Below, in pieces: positions 51,924-60,390 of a DNA stretch of 64,000 nucleotides. The notes under the pieces are model-generated. The model was not told the origin of the DNA, did not search any database, and worked only from the letters and a program-made list of their open reading frames with translations. The first letter of the stretch is position 1. Each line of letters begins with the position of its first letter. Origin of the DNA: an uncultured Bacilli bacterium. Its GTDB lineage: Bacteria; Bacillota_I; Bacilli_A; RF39; UBA660. Made by a program: the position numbers and the translations under genes. The stretch spans positions 1 to 64,000 of the forward strand of contig CAKORX010000005.1 of assembly GCA_934101645.1 (NCBI GenBank), given 5' to 3'.

Positions 51924-52426
51924 TATAATTCCTCAACTTTCTTTGATCTAAGTTCAGCAATATGTTCTTTAGTTCTTTGCATTGTTAATGCACCAAGAGT
52001 TGCTTTTGCAACGTTAACTTGAGTATTGCTACCTAATGATTTAGCAACAATATCTTTAACACCAGCAAGTTCTAGTACAGCTCTGGCAGCACCACCAGCA
52101 ATAATTCCACGTCCTTCTTTAGCAGGTTTAAGTAATACTACTGCTCTACCTACTTTATAAGTTGCTTCATGAGGAATAGTTCTATTATCAACAAGAGCAA
52201 TTTTAACTACGTTTTTATTTGCAGCTTGTAAAGCTTTTTTAATTGCTTCAGGAACTTCATTTGCTTTTCCTGTACCAATTCCAATTAATCCTTTACGATT
52301 TCCAACAGCTACTGTTGCAGAAAAACGGAAATGTCTTCCACCTTGAGTAACTTTTGTAACTCTTCCGATATTAATAACTTTTTCTTCAAGTAAATTATTT
52401 TTCTTATTTTCAAATTCTTTTGCCAT
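51923..52426 (-). CDS. rpsE: Ribosomal protein S5 (uS5)
   Basis: 167 residues. VINIGRVTKVTQGGRHFRFSA and the GIGTGKANEVPEAIKKA helix match the family, with both the N-terminal RNA-binding and C-terminal domains complete. S5 contributes to decoding accuracy and to mRNA entry. It follows rplR by nine bases and overlaps rplO by one base. Confidence 0.98.
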   Translation of the reverse strand: MAKEFENKKNNLLEEKVINIGRVTKVTQGGRHFRFSATVAVGNRKGLIGIGTGKANEVPEAIKKALQAANKNVVKIALVDNRTIPHEATYKVGRAVVLLKPAKEGRGIIAGGAARAVLELAGVKDIVAKSLGSNTQVNVAKATLGALTMQRTKEHIAELRSKKVEEL

Positions 52427-52435
52427 AATGCCTCC

Positions 52436-52789
52436 TTAAAATTCTAGTCCAGCTTCACGAGCTGACTCAGCTAGAGCTGCTACTCTACCATGATATAAGA
52501 ATCCACCACGGTCAAATACAACTTTATTGATTTTTGCTTTCTTACACTTTTCAGCAATATCTTTTCCAACTTTTTGAGCTGCTTCAATATTACCACCATT
52601 TTGAAGTTTTAATTCAAGTGAAGATGAGCTTACTAAAGTTACACCTTTTGAGTCATCAATAACTTGAGCATAAATAGCTTTATTAGATCTGAAAACATTT
52701 AATCTAGGGATTTCACTAGTGCCAGAAATATTTTTTCTAACTCTAACATGTCTTCTAATTCTTGCTTCTCTTTTTTCTTTATTATTCAT
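52436..52789 (-). CDS. rplR: Ribosomal protein L18 (uL18)
   Basis: 117 residues; RRHVRVRKNISGTSEIPRLN near the start and FDRGGFLYHGRVAALAESAR near the end are family hallmarks. It binds 5S rRNA with L5. Placed between rplF and rpsE, as usual. Confidence 0.98.
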   Translation of the reverse strand: MNNKEKREARIRRHVRVRKNISGTSEIPRLNVFRSNKAIYAQVIDDSKGVTLVSSSSLELKLQNGGNIEAAQKVGKDIAEKCKKAKINKVVFDRGGFLYHGRVAALAESAREAGLEF

Positions 52790-52803
52790 AATTTTATACT
52801 CCT

Positions 52804-53343
52804 TTACTTAGCAGCTTTCTTTCCTTCTTTACGACGAATATGTTCACCTTTATAACGGATTCCTTTACCTTTATATGGTTCAGGTTCTCTTATTTTACGA
52901 ACATTAGCCGCAAATTCAGAAACTTTTTGTTTATCAAATCCACTAATTACAAGTTCTGTATTAGATGGGCTAGTAACAGTTATTCCGCTTGGGACGATAA
53001 CATCAATAGTATGTGAATATCCAGCAGATACAACAATTTTATTTCCAGATACACTGAAACGATATCCAACACCTACAGCCTCTAATTCTTTTGTATAACC
53101 AGTGCTAACACCAATTAACATATTATTTATATTTGAATTAGTTGTACCAGAAAGTACATTTGCTTCTTTTGTATCTTTTGCCATAGTTGTTGTGAGTTCG
53201 TTACCATCAATAGTAACATTTACAAGTGGGCTAACTACTAATGAAAGTTCTCCTTTTGGACCTTTTACAGTTATAGTATTGCTTTCATTTTTAACTTCAA
53301 CACCCTCAGGGATAGTTAGTTTTCTATTTCCAATTCTACTCAT
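52804..53343 (-). CDS. rplF: Ribosomal protein L6 (uL6)
   Basis: 179 residues, two repeated domains; the start SRIGNRKLTIPEGVEVKNE and the C-terminal PEPYKGKGIRYKGEHIRRK are the family signatures. It binds 23S rRNA near the GTPase centre. Between rpsH and rplR. Confidence 0.98.
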   Translation of the reverse strand: MSRIGNRKLTIPEGVEVKNESNTITVKGPKGELSLVVSPLVNVTIDGNELTTTMAKDTKEANVLSGTTNSNINNMLIGVSTGYTKELEAVGVGYRFSVSGNKIVVSAGYSHTIDVIVPSGITVTSPSNTELVISGFDKQKVSEFAANVRKIREPEPYKGKGIRYKGEHIRRKEGKKAAK

Positions 53344-53352
53344 AGATTATAC

Positions 53353-53751
53353 TTACCAAATATAGGCAAGTACTTCACCTCCTAACCCATTTTTTCTAGC
53401 TTCTTTATCAGTCATTAAGCCTTTAGAAGTAGATATAATTGCAATGCCTAATCCATTTAATACTTTAGGAAGTTTATCTGCAGGAGCATAAACTCTAAGA
53501 CCTGACTTACTAACTCTTTTAAGACCAGTTATAACTCTTTCTTTTTTTGCACCATATTTAAGTGTTAAAACCATTTTATCACCTGTAGTGTTTTTATTAT
53601 AAGAATAGTCTTCGATATAACCTTCATCTTTAAGAATTTGAGCTATGCCTTTAGTCATTTTAGTTCCTTCAACTTCAACTTCAGTATATCTCATTTGATT
53701 TGCATTTCTTATTCTTGTTAGCATATCTGCTATTTTATCTTGTACAAACAT
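53353..53751 (-). CDS. rpsH: Ribosomal protein S8 (uS8)
   Basis: About 132 residues. The start at MFVQDKIADMLTRIRNAN has AAAGGAG eight bases upstream and matches the family; a further upstream ATG-like start (53772) would overlap rpsN. The end GLMTDKEARKNGLGGEVLAY is typical. It is a primary 16S rRNA-binding protein and in E. coli regulates the spc operon. Confidence 0.97.
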   Translation of the reverse strand: MFVQDKIADMLTRIRNANQMRYTEVEVEGTKMTKGIAQILKDEGYIEDYSYNKNTTGDKMVLTLKYGAKKERVITGLKRVSKSGLRVYAPADKLPKVLNGLGIAIISTSKGLMTDKEARKNGLGGEVLAYIW

Positions 53752-53765
53752 TATATATCTCCTTT

Positions 53766-53951
53766 CTACCAACTAGACTTCTTAACGCCTGGAATTTGTC
53801 CTTTATTAGCAAGTTCTCTGAAGCAAATACGACATAATCCAAATTTTCTTAGTACACCATGAGGTCTACCACATCTTTTACATCTTGTATAAGCTCTAAC
53901 TTGAAATTTAGGTTTACGATTATTTTTAACAATCATGCTTGTTTTTGCCAT
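53766..53951 (-). CDS. rpsN: Ribosomal protein S14, zinc type (uS14)
   Basis: 61 residues: the short zinc-binding form of S14 with CKRCGRPHG and CRICFREL (two CxxC). This is typical of Firmicutes and excludes the zinc-free long form here. It lies between rplE and rpsH. Confidence 0.98.
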   Translation of the reverse strand: MAKTSMIVKNNRKPKFQVRAYTRCKRCGRPHGVLRKFGLCRICFRELANKGQIPGVKKSSW

Positions 53952-53962
53952 ATTTTCTCTCC

Positions 53963-54502
53963 TTATCCTCTAAAAGGCATTCCAAATGCTTTTAGTAGTG
54001 CACGTGCTTCATCATTAGTGTTGGCAGTTGTAACAATAACAATATCCATACCTCTAACTTTTAAAACATCGTCATAATTAATTTCTGGAAAAATTAATTG
54101 TTCTTTTATACCTAAAGTATAATTTCCCTTTCCATCAAAACTTCTTGGTGAAACACCTCTAAAGTCTCTTACACGTGGAAGAGCAATTTTAATTAATTTT
54201 TCTAAGAAAGCATACATATTTTCACCACGTAGGGTAACTTTTACACCTATAGGTTGACCTTCTCTTAATTTGAAACCAGCTATAGATTTGTGAGCTTTTG
54301 TAACAACAGGTTTTTGACCACTAATTAATGTTAAATCATTAACAGCAGCATCAATGAATTTTGAATCATTTGCGCCTTCACCAACTCCCATGTTAATAAC
54401 AATTTTAGTTATTTTAGGAACTTGCATTACAGTTGTGTAATTAAATTCTTTCATTAAACTTTGTTTAATTTCTTCATCATATAAAGTTTTAAAATTACTC
54501 AT
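53963..54502 (-). CDS. rplE: Ribosomal protein L5 (uL5)
   Basis: 179 residues with VPKITKIVINMGVGEGANDS, GQKPVVTKAHKSIAGFKLR and RDFRGVSPRSFDGKGNY. It binds 5S rRNA in the central protuberance and contacts the P-site tRNA. Between rplX and rpsN. Confidence 0.98.
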   Translation of the reverse strand: MSNFKTLYDEEIKQSLMKEFNYTTVMQVPKITKIVINMGVGEGANDSKFIDAAVNDLTLISGQKPVVTKAHKSIAGFKLREGQPIGVKVTLRGENMYAFLEKLIKIALPRVRDFRGVSPRSFDGKGNYTLGIKEQLIFPEINYDDVLKVRGMDIVIVTTANTNDEARALLKAFGMPFRG

Positions 54503-54509
54503 AACTCAC

Positions 54510-54809
54510 CTACTTTGCTTCCTTTTTACTAGCAGTTTTTTTAGTTTCTGCTTTTTTTGTGTCTTTTACTTTTGCTTTTTCTTCCTTAGCATTAGTAATA
54601 ACTTTTACATTAGATACATGAATTGGTGCTTCAATATCAAATATTCCACCTTTATCTTCAGTAGTTCTAGGTTTTGAATGCTTTTTAACAATATTTAAGC
54701 CTTCAACAACAACTTTATCTAATTTTTTATATGTCTTAATTATTTTGCCTTCTTTTCCTTTATCTTTTCCAGCAATAACTTTAACAGTATCTCCTACTTT
54801 AACCTTCAT
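54510..54809 (-). CDS. rplX: Ribosomal protein L24 (uL24) with basic C-terminal tail
   Basis: 99 residues. The KOW motif is in GDTVKVIAGKDKGKEGKI; then VVVEGLNIVKKHSKP and the later GGIFDIEAPIHVSNV. The family length is about 100-105, but the last 25 residues here are a Lys/Ala/Thr-rich low-complexity tail in place of the usual end. Between rplN and rplE. Confidence 0.97.
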   Translation of the reverse strand: MKVKVGDTVKVIAGKDKGKEGKIIKTYKKLDKVVVEGLNIVKKHSKPRTTEDKGGIFDIEAPIHVSNVKVITNAKEEKAKVKDTKKAETKKTASKKEAK

Positions 54810-54817
54810 ATATCCTC

Positions 54818-55186
54818 CTATAATACCTCAGGTGCTAAAGATACAATTTTGTTGTATTCTTTTTCACGAAGTTCTCTAGCAACAGGACCAAGAACTCTTG
54901 TTCCGATAGGAGTTTTATCATCTTTAATTAAAACGCAAGCATTGTCATCAAATTTAATATAACTTCCATCTTTTCTTCTAACACCTTGAACTGTTCTTAC
55001 AACAACAGCTTTAACAACTTTACCTTCTTTTACAGGGCTATTAGGTATAGCTTTTTTTACTGTTCCGACTATTACATCACCGATATTAGCACTTTTAACT
55101 TTACTTCCACCCATAACACGGATAACTAAAAGTTCACGAGCACCGGAATTATCAGCAACTTTTAATCTACTTTCTTGCATTACCAT
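54818..55186 (-). CDS. rplN: Ribosomal protein L14 (uL14)
   Basis: 122 residues; the start QESRLKVADNSGARELLVIR and the end REKEYNKIVSLAPEVL are invariant features. It binds the 50S interface and contacts initiation and silencing factors. AGGAGG precedes the ATG. Between rpsQ and rplX. Confidence 0.98.
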   Translation of the reverse strand: MVMQESRLKVADNSGARELLVIRVMGGSKVKSANIGDVIVGTVKKAIPNSPVKEGKVVKAVVVRTVQGVRRKDGSYIKFDDNACVLIKDDKTPIGTRVLGPVARELREKEYNKIVSLAPEVL

Positions 55187-55197
55187 AGTTTTGCCTC

Positions 55198-55455
55198 CTA
55201 TAAAATTACAGCTTTTTCAACAACTTGAACTAATTCATATCTTTTAGTCTTAGATAATGGTCTAGTCATTGAAATTCTAACTGTATCTCCTACTTTAGCT
55301 TCATTTTTTTCATCATGAGCTGCGTATTTTTTAGAGTATTTTACTCTTTTACCATATAATGGATGTTTTTTATAAGTTTCAACTAAAACAGTAATAGTTT
55401 TATCATTCTTATCACTAACAACTTTTCCAACTAATTCTTGTTTCTTGTTTTCCAT
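55198..55455 (-). CDS. rpsQ: Ribosomal protein S17 (uS17)
   Basis: 85 residues, an OB-fold protein with ELVGKVVSDKNDKTITVLVE and HPLYGKRVKYSKKYAAHDE, then VRISMTRPLSKTKRYELV. It is an early binder of 16S rRNA. It overlaps the rpmC end by one base. Confidence 0.98.
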   Translation of the reverse strand: MENKKQELVGKVVSDKNDKTITVLVETYKKHPLYGKRVKYSKKYAAHDEKNEAKVGDTVRISMTRPLSKTKRYELVQVVEKAVIL

Positions 55456-55655
55456 TATTTTTCACCATCCATTTCTTTTTCTTTTAAAATAGTTTTTAAT
55501 CTAGCTATTTCTCTACGAAGATTTCTTAGAACAACAGGTTTTTCTAAAGTTCCAGAAGATTGAGCCATTCTGTTTCTGAAAAGTTCTTCTTTATCTTCTT
55601 TAATTTTCTTAATAATGTCTTCTTTTGACATTTTTCTTATTTCATTAATTTCCAA
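55455..55655 (-). CDS. rpmC: Ribosomal protein L29 (uL29), probable TTG start
   Basis: About 66 residues, two helices, with LRREIARLKTILKEKE near the end. I place the start at TTG, giving MEINEIRKMSKEDIIKKI, which matches the family's short N-terminus and has AGGAG ten bases upstream. A GTG three codons earlier (55664) has the same AGGAG only one base away. The start lies inside the end of rplP. Confidence 0.92.
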   Translation of the reverse strand: MEINEIRKMSKEDIIKKIKEDKEELFRNRMAQSSGTLEKPVVLRNLRREIARLKTILKEKEMDGEK

Positions 55656-56064
55656 GAGTTTCACTCTCCTTCATAACAAATTTTGTTTTGATTGGAAGTT
55701 TATGTGAAGCAAGTCTTAAAGCTTCTCTAGCTATTTCTTCAGAAACATCACTTATTTCAAACATGATTTTTCCTTCTTTAACTACTGCTACCCATTCTTC
55801 AACATTACCTTTACCTTTACCTTGTCTAGTTTCTAAAGGTTTTCTAGTTCTAGGCATATGAGGGAAAATGTTAATATAAACTTTTCCTCCCCTTTTCATA
55901 TAACGAGTCATAGCAATACGAGCGGCTTCAATTTGACGAGCAGATATCCATCCACCTTCCATTGCTTTTAAACCAAATTCACCATTAGTTAGAGTAAGAT
56001 TACCTTTTGCTTTGCCTTCGTAACTTAATCTATGACTTTTACGATATTTAGTTCTTTTTGGCAT
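55645..56064 (-). CDS. rplP: Ribosomal protein L16 (uL16)
   Basis: About 139 residues; MPKRTKYRKSHRLSYEGKAK is the family start. The ARIAMTRYMKRGGKVYINIF and PHMPRTRKPLETRQGKGKG segments are characteristic. It organises the A-site tRNA region of the 50S. The start overlaps rpsC by 17 bases, and the end overlaps rpmC. Confidence 0.97.
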   Translation of the reverse strand: MPKRTKYRKSHRLSYEGKAKGNLTLTNGEFGLKAMEGGWISARQIEAARIAMTRYMKRGGKVYINIFPHMPRTRKPLETRQGKGKGNVEEWVAVVKEGKIMFEISDVSEEIAREALRLASHKLPIKTKFVMKESETLGN

Positions 56065-56725
56065 TAACATTTTTCATCTCTCCCTTCTTGGCATTTTTAG
56101 TTTTTAGTATTTCATCTTTATAAATCCATACTTTAACTCCAATTTTTCCATAAATTGTATTTGCTTCACTAACTGCATAATCAACGTCAGCTCTAATTGT
56201 ATGAAGAGGTACTGTTCCTTCAGTATAGCCTTCAGTTCTAGCCATTTCAGCACCACCAAGTCTTCCAGAAACAGCAGTCTTAATACCTCTTGCTCCAGCC
56301 TTCATTGTATTTCTGATAGCTCTTTTTTGTACGCTTCTAAAAGGAGCCCTGTTTTCAATTTGCATTGCAATATTGTCAGCAACTAGTTGAGCATTTAAAT
56401 CAGGATTTTTTTCTTCAACAATGTTAATGTATACATCTTCATTAACAAGTTTTGAAATTTTCTTTCTTAATTTTTCAATATCTTCACCACCACGGCCAAT
56501 TATAACACCAGGTCTAGCAGTAAAGATTGTTAATTCAACTTTATTTTTTCTTCTTTCAATAACAACTTTTGATATAGAAGCACTTTTAAGATTCTTTTCA
56601 ATATATTCTCTTATTTTGATATCATTGATTAATTTATCAGAATAATCTTTTTCAGCATACCATCTAGAATCCCAATCTTTATTAACACCAATACGATATC
56701 CTATAGGATTTACTTTTTGACCCAT
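56048..56725 (-). CDS. rpsC: Ribosomal protein S3 (uS3)
   Basis: 225 residues. GQKVNPIGYRIGVNKDWDSR opens it; the KH domain has FTARPGVIIGRGGEDIEKLR, and the C-terminal domain RTMKAGARGIKTAVSGRLG-like sequence (here NTMKAGARGIKTAVSGRLGG). It lines the mRNA entry tunnel. The C-terminal tail is Lys/Asn-rich. Between rplV and rplP. Confidence 0.98.
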   Translation of the reverse strand: MGQKVNPIGYRIGVNKDWDSRWYAEKDYSDKLINDIKIREYIEKNLKSASISKVVIERRKNKVELTIFTARPGVIIGRGGEDIEKLRKKISKLVNEDVYINIVEEKNPDLNAQLVADNIAMQIENRAPFRSVQKRAIRNTMKAGARGIKTAVSGRLGGAEMARTEGYTEGTVPLHTIRADVDYAVSEANTIYGKIGVKVWIYKDEILKTKNAKKGEMKNVNAKKN

Positions 56726-56726
56726 A

Positions 56727-57074
56727 CTATTTTGTTTCCTCCTTATTATCAGTTACATATACAACGATATGACTTGTTCTTTTATCATGTCTATCAACAT
56801 TTCCACGAGATGCAAATTGGATTCTCTTATAAATAGGTCCTGGATTAATAAAGCATTTACTTATTACTAAATCTTTTTCGTTTGCACCGTTATTATTAAC
56901 AGCATTTGCAACTGCAGAATTTAAAACCTTTAAAATAAGTGAACTTGCTTTTGTATTTGTATTTTCTAGAATTCCTCTAGCTGTTTCAACATCTTTTCCA
57001 CGAATTAAATCCATAGTCATTCTAGCAAGTCTAGGTTTAATCATTGCAGTATTATGTTTTGCATAAGTTTCCAT
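56727..57074 (-). CDS. rplV: Ribosomal protein L22 (uL22)
   Basis: 115 residues, with PRLARMTMDLIRGKDVETAR and the beta-hairpin region (NPGPIYKRIQFASRGNVDR) that lines the exit tunnel and is the site of macrolide-resistance mutations. It ends NKEETK, slightly longer than average. Between rpsS and rpsC. Confidence 0.98.
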   Translation of the reverse strand: METYAKHNTAMIKPRLARMTMDLIRGKDVETARGILENTNTKASSLILKVLNSAVANAVNNNGANEKDLVISKCFINPGPIYKRIQFASRGNVDRHDKRTSHIVVYVTDNKEETK

Positions 57075-57082
57075 TTTTCCTC

Positions 57083-57346
57083 CTATTTATTTCCAGCATG
57101 GCCAGTAAATTTACGTGTTTGAGAAAATTCTCCCAATTTATGGCCAACCATTTCCTCAGTAATATAAACTGGAATAAAATCTTTACCATTATGAACTGCA
57201 ATTGTATGTCCTACAAATTCAGGATAAATAGTACTTCTTCTTGACCAAGTTTTAACAACTGATTTTTTATTATCTTCATTTAATTTTTTGATTTTTTTCA
57301 TGATGCTATCGTCAACGAAAGCACCCTTCTTTAAACTTCTTGCCAT
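57083..57346 (-). CDS. rpsS: Ribosomal protein S19 (uS19)
   Basis: 87 residues; ARSLKKGAFVDDSIMKKIKK, TWSRRSTIYPEFVGHTIAVH and GHKLGEFSQTRKFTGHAG are family hallmarks. It sits in the 30S head with S13. Between rplB and rplV. Confidence 0.98.
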   Translation of the reverse strand: MARSLKKGAFVDDSIMKKIKKLNEDNKKSVVKTWSRRSTIYPEFVGHTIAVHNGKDFIPVYITEEMVGHKLGEFSQTRKFTGHAGNK

Positions 57347-57354
57347 TTTTCCTC

Positions 57355-58185
57355 CTATTTAGTCTTCCTACTTATAATAAGTTTGCTAGATGCCTTTTTA
57401 GGTTTTCTAGTTTTAACGCCAAGAGCAGGTTTACCCCAAGGAGTCATTGGACTCTTTCTACCAATTGGAGCACGTCCTTCTCCACCACCATGAGGGTGAT
57501 CGTTAGGATTCATAACAGAACCACGGTTAGTAGGTCTAATTCCTAGATATCTAGTTCTACCAGCTTTACCTAAATTAACAAGATTTGCATCTTCATTTCC
57601 AACTACACCAATAGTTGCAATACATCTATCAAGAATCTTTCTTGTTTCTCCAGATTGAAGTCTAACTAAAACATATTTATCTTCTCTACCTAAAATTTGA
57701 GCAGATGCTCCAGCACTACGACAAATTTCAGCACCTTTGCCAGGTTTTAATTCAATACAATGAACTAAAGTTCCAACTGGAATATTTTTTAAAGGTAATG
57801 CATTACCAACTTTAATATCAGCGTTTTCGCCATTTTCAATAATTGCACCAACTTTTAATTCTTTAGGAGCGATAATATATCTTTTTTCTCCGTCTTTATA
57901 ATTAATTAATGCAATATTTGCTGTTCTATTTGGATCATATTCGATAGTAGCAACTCTACCAGTAACGCCGACTTTATCTCTCTTATAATCAATAATACGA
58001 TATTTTCTTTTAGCACCGCCGCCAATATGTCTAACGGTCATTTTACCTTGGTTATTTCTTCCACCAGATTTTTTTACTTTTGCAAGTAAGCCTTTAGTAG
58101 GAGTTTTTGTAGTTATTTCTTCATTTGCAAGAGTACTCATGCCTCTTCTACCATTTGTAACTGGTTTATAATGTCTTATTGCCAT
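57355..58185 (-). CDS. rplB: Ribosomal protein L2 (uL2)
   Basis: 276 residues. The peptidyl-transferase-related motif GVVMNPVDHPHGGGEGR is present as GSVMNPNDHPHGGGEGR, with the functional His kept. Early RHYKPVTNGRRGMSTLANEE matches. It is needed for subunit association and peptidyl transfer. Between rplW and rpsS. Confidence 0.98.
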   Translation of the reverse strand: MAIRHYKPVTNGRRGMSTLANEEITTKTPTKGLLAKVKKSGGRNNQGKMTVRHIGGGAKRKYRIIDYKRDKVGVTGRVATIEYDPNRTANIALINYKDGEKRYIIAPKELKVGAIIENGENADIKVGNALPLKNIPVGTLVHCIELKPGKGAEICRSAGASAQILGREDKYVLVRLQSGETRKILDRCIATIGVVGNEDANLVNLGKAGRTRYLGIRPTNRGSVMNPNDHPHGGGEGRAPIGRKSPMTPWGKPALGVKTRKPKKASSKLIISRKTK

Positions 58186-58200
58186 AATTTCTCCTTTCTA

Positions 58201-58476
58201 CTAAAGTTCTATAGAAGAACCATCTTTAAGTGTAACAATTGCTTTTTTATATGTTTTTGTTCTTCCTTGATACTTTCCAACTCTTCTTTTTTTAGATTTA
58301 GTGTTTAGAGTATTAACACTTTTAACTTGAACATTAAATGCTTCTTCTACAGCTTTTTTAATTTCAGTCTTATTAGCATCCTTGGCTACTTTAAATGTAT
58401 AAACATTTTCATTTCTAAGTGTCATAGTTTTTTCAGTAACTACTGGAGCTATTATAATATCAGAATAATGTTTCAT
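58201..58476 (-). CDS. rplW: Ribosomal protein L23 (uL23)
   Basis: 91 residues; APVVTEKTMTLRNENVYTFK and NKTEIKKAVEEAFNVQVKSV are diagnostic. L23 is at the exit tunnel and docks trigger factor and SRP. Its ATG overlaps the rplD stop (one base). Confidence 0.98.
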   Translation of the reverse strand: MKHYSDIIIAPVVTEKTMTLRNENVYTFKVAKDANKTEIKKAVEEAFNVQVKSVNTLNTKSKKRRVGKYQGRTKTYKKAIVTLKDGSSIEL

Positions 58477-59099
58477 TAATTAAGAGCCTCCTCTACCATT
58501 TTAATGCTAGTTTCATCAAATACAATGTAATCAGCATTTAATATATCATATACGTTAATTTCATCTGGAAATAATACAAGTACATTGTCCAAATTTCTAG
58601 TTGACATATATAAATTTTCTGCATCTTCTGATGCTATGAATAAAATTTTACCAGTTAATTTTAAATTATTTAATAATTCAATTCCTGTTTTTGTTTTTAA
58701 ATCGTTAAGTTTTAAGCTATCAACTACAATTAATTTCTTTTCGTTTAATTTACTAGTTAAAGCACTCTTTAACGCTAACACTCTTTCTTTACGATTAATC
58801 TTAAATGTATAATCTCTAGGAGTTGGTCCAAATACTATTCCGCCTTTTCTCCATTGAGCAGCACGTATAGAACCTTGTCTTGCTCTACCAGTACCTTTTT
58901 GTTTCCATGGTTTTCTTCCACCGCCAGATACTTCACTTCTAGTTTTTGCTTTAGCAGTTCCTTGTCTTGAAGCATCAAGTTGAAGTCTAACCATTTTTTT
59001 CATAGCAAGATCATTTACTTCAATTCCAAATACTTTAGAATTTAGTGTAATGTCATTTACTTTTTCGCCTTTTAAATTATTAATACTTATCTTTGTCAT
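58476..59099 (-). CDS. rplD: Ribosomal protein L4 (uL4)
   Basis: 207 residues; RQGTAKAKTRSEVSGGGRKP and KQKGTGRARQGSIRAAQWRK form the tunnel-lining extended loop. In E. coli L4 also represses its own operon. Between rplC and rplW. Confidence 0.98.
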   Translation of the reverse strand: MTKISINNLKGEKVNDITLNSKVFGIEVNDLAMKKMVRLQLDASRQGTAKAKTRSEVSGGGRKPWKQKGTGRARQGSIRAAQWRKGGIVFGPTPRDYTFKINRKERVLALKSALTSKLNEKKLIVVDSLKLNDLKTKTGIELLNNLKLTGKILFIASEDAENLYMSTRNLDNVLVLFPDEINVYDILNADYIVFDETSIKMVEEALN

Positions 59100-59119
59100 T
59101 TTTATCCTCCTTTAAAAGA

Positions 59120-59848
59120 CTACTTGTCTTCCTTTACAACTTCATTAGTTTCAGTAGTAATTTCTTCAACTACATCAGCAACTGCTTCTGGTTCATAAGA
59201 AATAATTTCTTTTGGATTCATTTTCTTATTTCCTTTAACTGCAGTTCTAATTAAAATTAATGAATTTTTTGCGCCAGGTACATTTCCACTTATTAAAATG
59301 TAATTTTCATTTTTGTTTGTTTCAATTACTTCAAGATTTTGAATTGTAACTGTTTCAACACCCATGTGTCCAGCTAATTTTTTACCTTTAAGAACTCTTT
59401 TAGGAAGCATTGTTCCAAGAGATCCTGGTCTTCTATGATAATGTGAACCATGTCCCATAGGTCCTCTAGATTGATTGTGTCTTTTAATAACACCAGCAAA
59501 TCCTTTACCTTTAGTAGTTCCAGTTACATCAACTATTTCTCCTACTGTAAATAAATCTGCAGCAATCTCATCTCCTACATTATAAGAGCCTTCAAAATCT
59601 CTTATTTCTTTTAAGAAGCGCTTAGGAGTTGTGTTTGCTTTTTTTGCACTTCCGATTTCAGCCTTAGTGGCTCTAGATTCTTTTTTGTCAATAGCGCCAA
59701 GTTGAATTGCATTATAACCGTCTTTTTCAACTGTTTTAATTTGCATTACTTTATTAGGTAAAACTTCAATAACTGTAACAGGTAAAAGTCTTCCTTCTTT
59801 AGTAAATACGCTAGTCATTCCAACTTTACGTCCTAAGATTCCTTTCAT
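59120..59848 (-). CDS. rplC: Ribosomal protein L3 (uL3) with acidic C-terminal tail
   Basis: 242 residues, longer than the usual ~209. The core is normal (GILGRKVGMTSVFTKEGRLL, VTGTTKGKGFAGVIKRHNQS, RRPGSLGTMLPKRVLKGKKL, GHMGVETVTIQNL). The last ~35 residues are an acidic Glu/Val/Thr tail not seen in most L3 proteins. It nucleates 50S assembly. Between rpsJ and rplD. Confidence 0.97.
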   Translation of the reverse strand: MKGILGRKVGMTSVFTKEGRLLPVTVIEVLPNKVMQIKTVEKDGYNAIQLGAIDKKESRATKAEIGSAKKANTTPKRFLKEIRDFEGSYNVGDEIAADLFTVGEIVDVTGTTKGKGFAGVIKRHNQSRGPMGHGSHYHRRPGSLGTMLPKRVLKGKKLAGHMGVETVTIQNLEVIETNKNENYILISGNVPGAKNSLILIRTAVKGNKKMNPKEIISYEPEAVADVVEEITTETNEVVKEDK

Positions 59849-59868
59849 TTTTTCTTTCCTTCCTTTTC

Positions 59869-60177
59869 TTATAATTTAATATTGATTTGTACGCCACTTG
59901 GTAAATCTAAATGAGTAAGCGCATCAACTGTTTCTTTGCTTGGATTTTTAATATCTATAAGTCTCTTGTGAGTTCTTCTTTCAAATTGTTCACGAGAATC
60001 TTTATATTTATGTACAGCTCTTAATACTGTAAATTTTTCAATTTCAGTAGGTAGAGGTACAGGTCCAGATATTTCTCCTCCAGTTCTTTTTACTGTTTCG
60101 CATATTTTTCCAGCAGCTACGTCAAGGATTCTGTGGTCATATGCTTTCAAAGTAATACGAATTTCTTGTTTTGCCAT
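59869..60177 (-). CDS. rpsJ: Ribosomal protein S10 (uS10)
   Basis: 102 residues from MAKQEIRITLKAYDHRILDV, the family's start, supported by AAGGAGAACAAT. The GPVPLPTEIEKFTVLRAVHK segment and the ending VDALTHLDLPSGVQINIKL follow. S10 (NusE) also binds NusB in antitermination. It opens the S10-spc-alpha superoperon. Upstream in-frame codons belong to the leader, not to the protein. Confidence 0.98.
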   Translation of the reverse strand: MAKQEIRITLKAYDHRILDVAAGKICETVKRTGGEISGPVPLPTEIEKFTVLRAVHKYKDSREQFERRTHKRLIDIKNPSKETVDALTHLDLPSGVQINIKL

Positions 60178-60194
60178 ATTATTGTTCTCCTTTC

Positions 60195-60305
60195 GTCTAT
60201 ATTTAATATAGGCTTGCTCCGTACAAATTACCCGAAACATTAGAAATATATTTACCAACTATTCCTAGTGTATCAGCAACCTCGTACATCATCGCAGTCA
60301 TACAA
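60195..60305 (-). promoter_or_regulatory. Structured S10-operon leader with a short leader ORF
   Basis: Between the promoter and rpsJ is a ~110-base leader with more G+C than the genes. GGTTGCT can pair with AGCAAgCC (one bulge) to enclose ~60 bases, and CTATAT-TAA-ATATAG forms a hairpin just before the ribosome-binding site. A frame starting at the probable transcription start (ATG at 60301) could code MTAMMYEVADTLGIVGKYIS and 12 more residues. Leader regulation of r-protein synthesis is plausible but unproven. Confidence 0.5.
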
Positions 60306-60310
60306 AACCA

Positions 60311-60340
60311 ATAATAACACATATTTATGCATAATTGCAA
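60311..60340 (-). promoter_or_regulatory. Promoter of the S10-spc-alpha superoperon
   Basis: TTGCAA, 18 bases, TATTAT with an upstream TG. It follows the gpmI terminator. Transcription would begin near base 60304. Confidence 0.7.
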
Positions 60341-60362
60341 GTGTTTTTTCACTATTTTTTCA

Positions 60363-60390
60363 ATAAAAAAAGCAATTTTGTTAAATTGCC
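60363..60390 (-). terminator. Terminator of gpmI
   Basis: GGCAATTT, loop AACA, AAATTGCT, then TTTTTT on the minus strand. The stem overlaps the gpmI stop codon. Confidence 0.85.
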
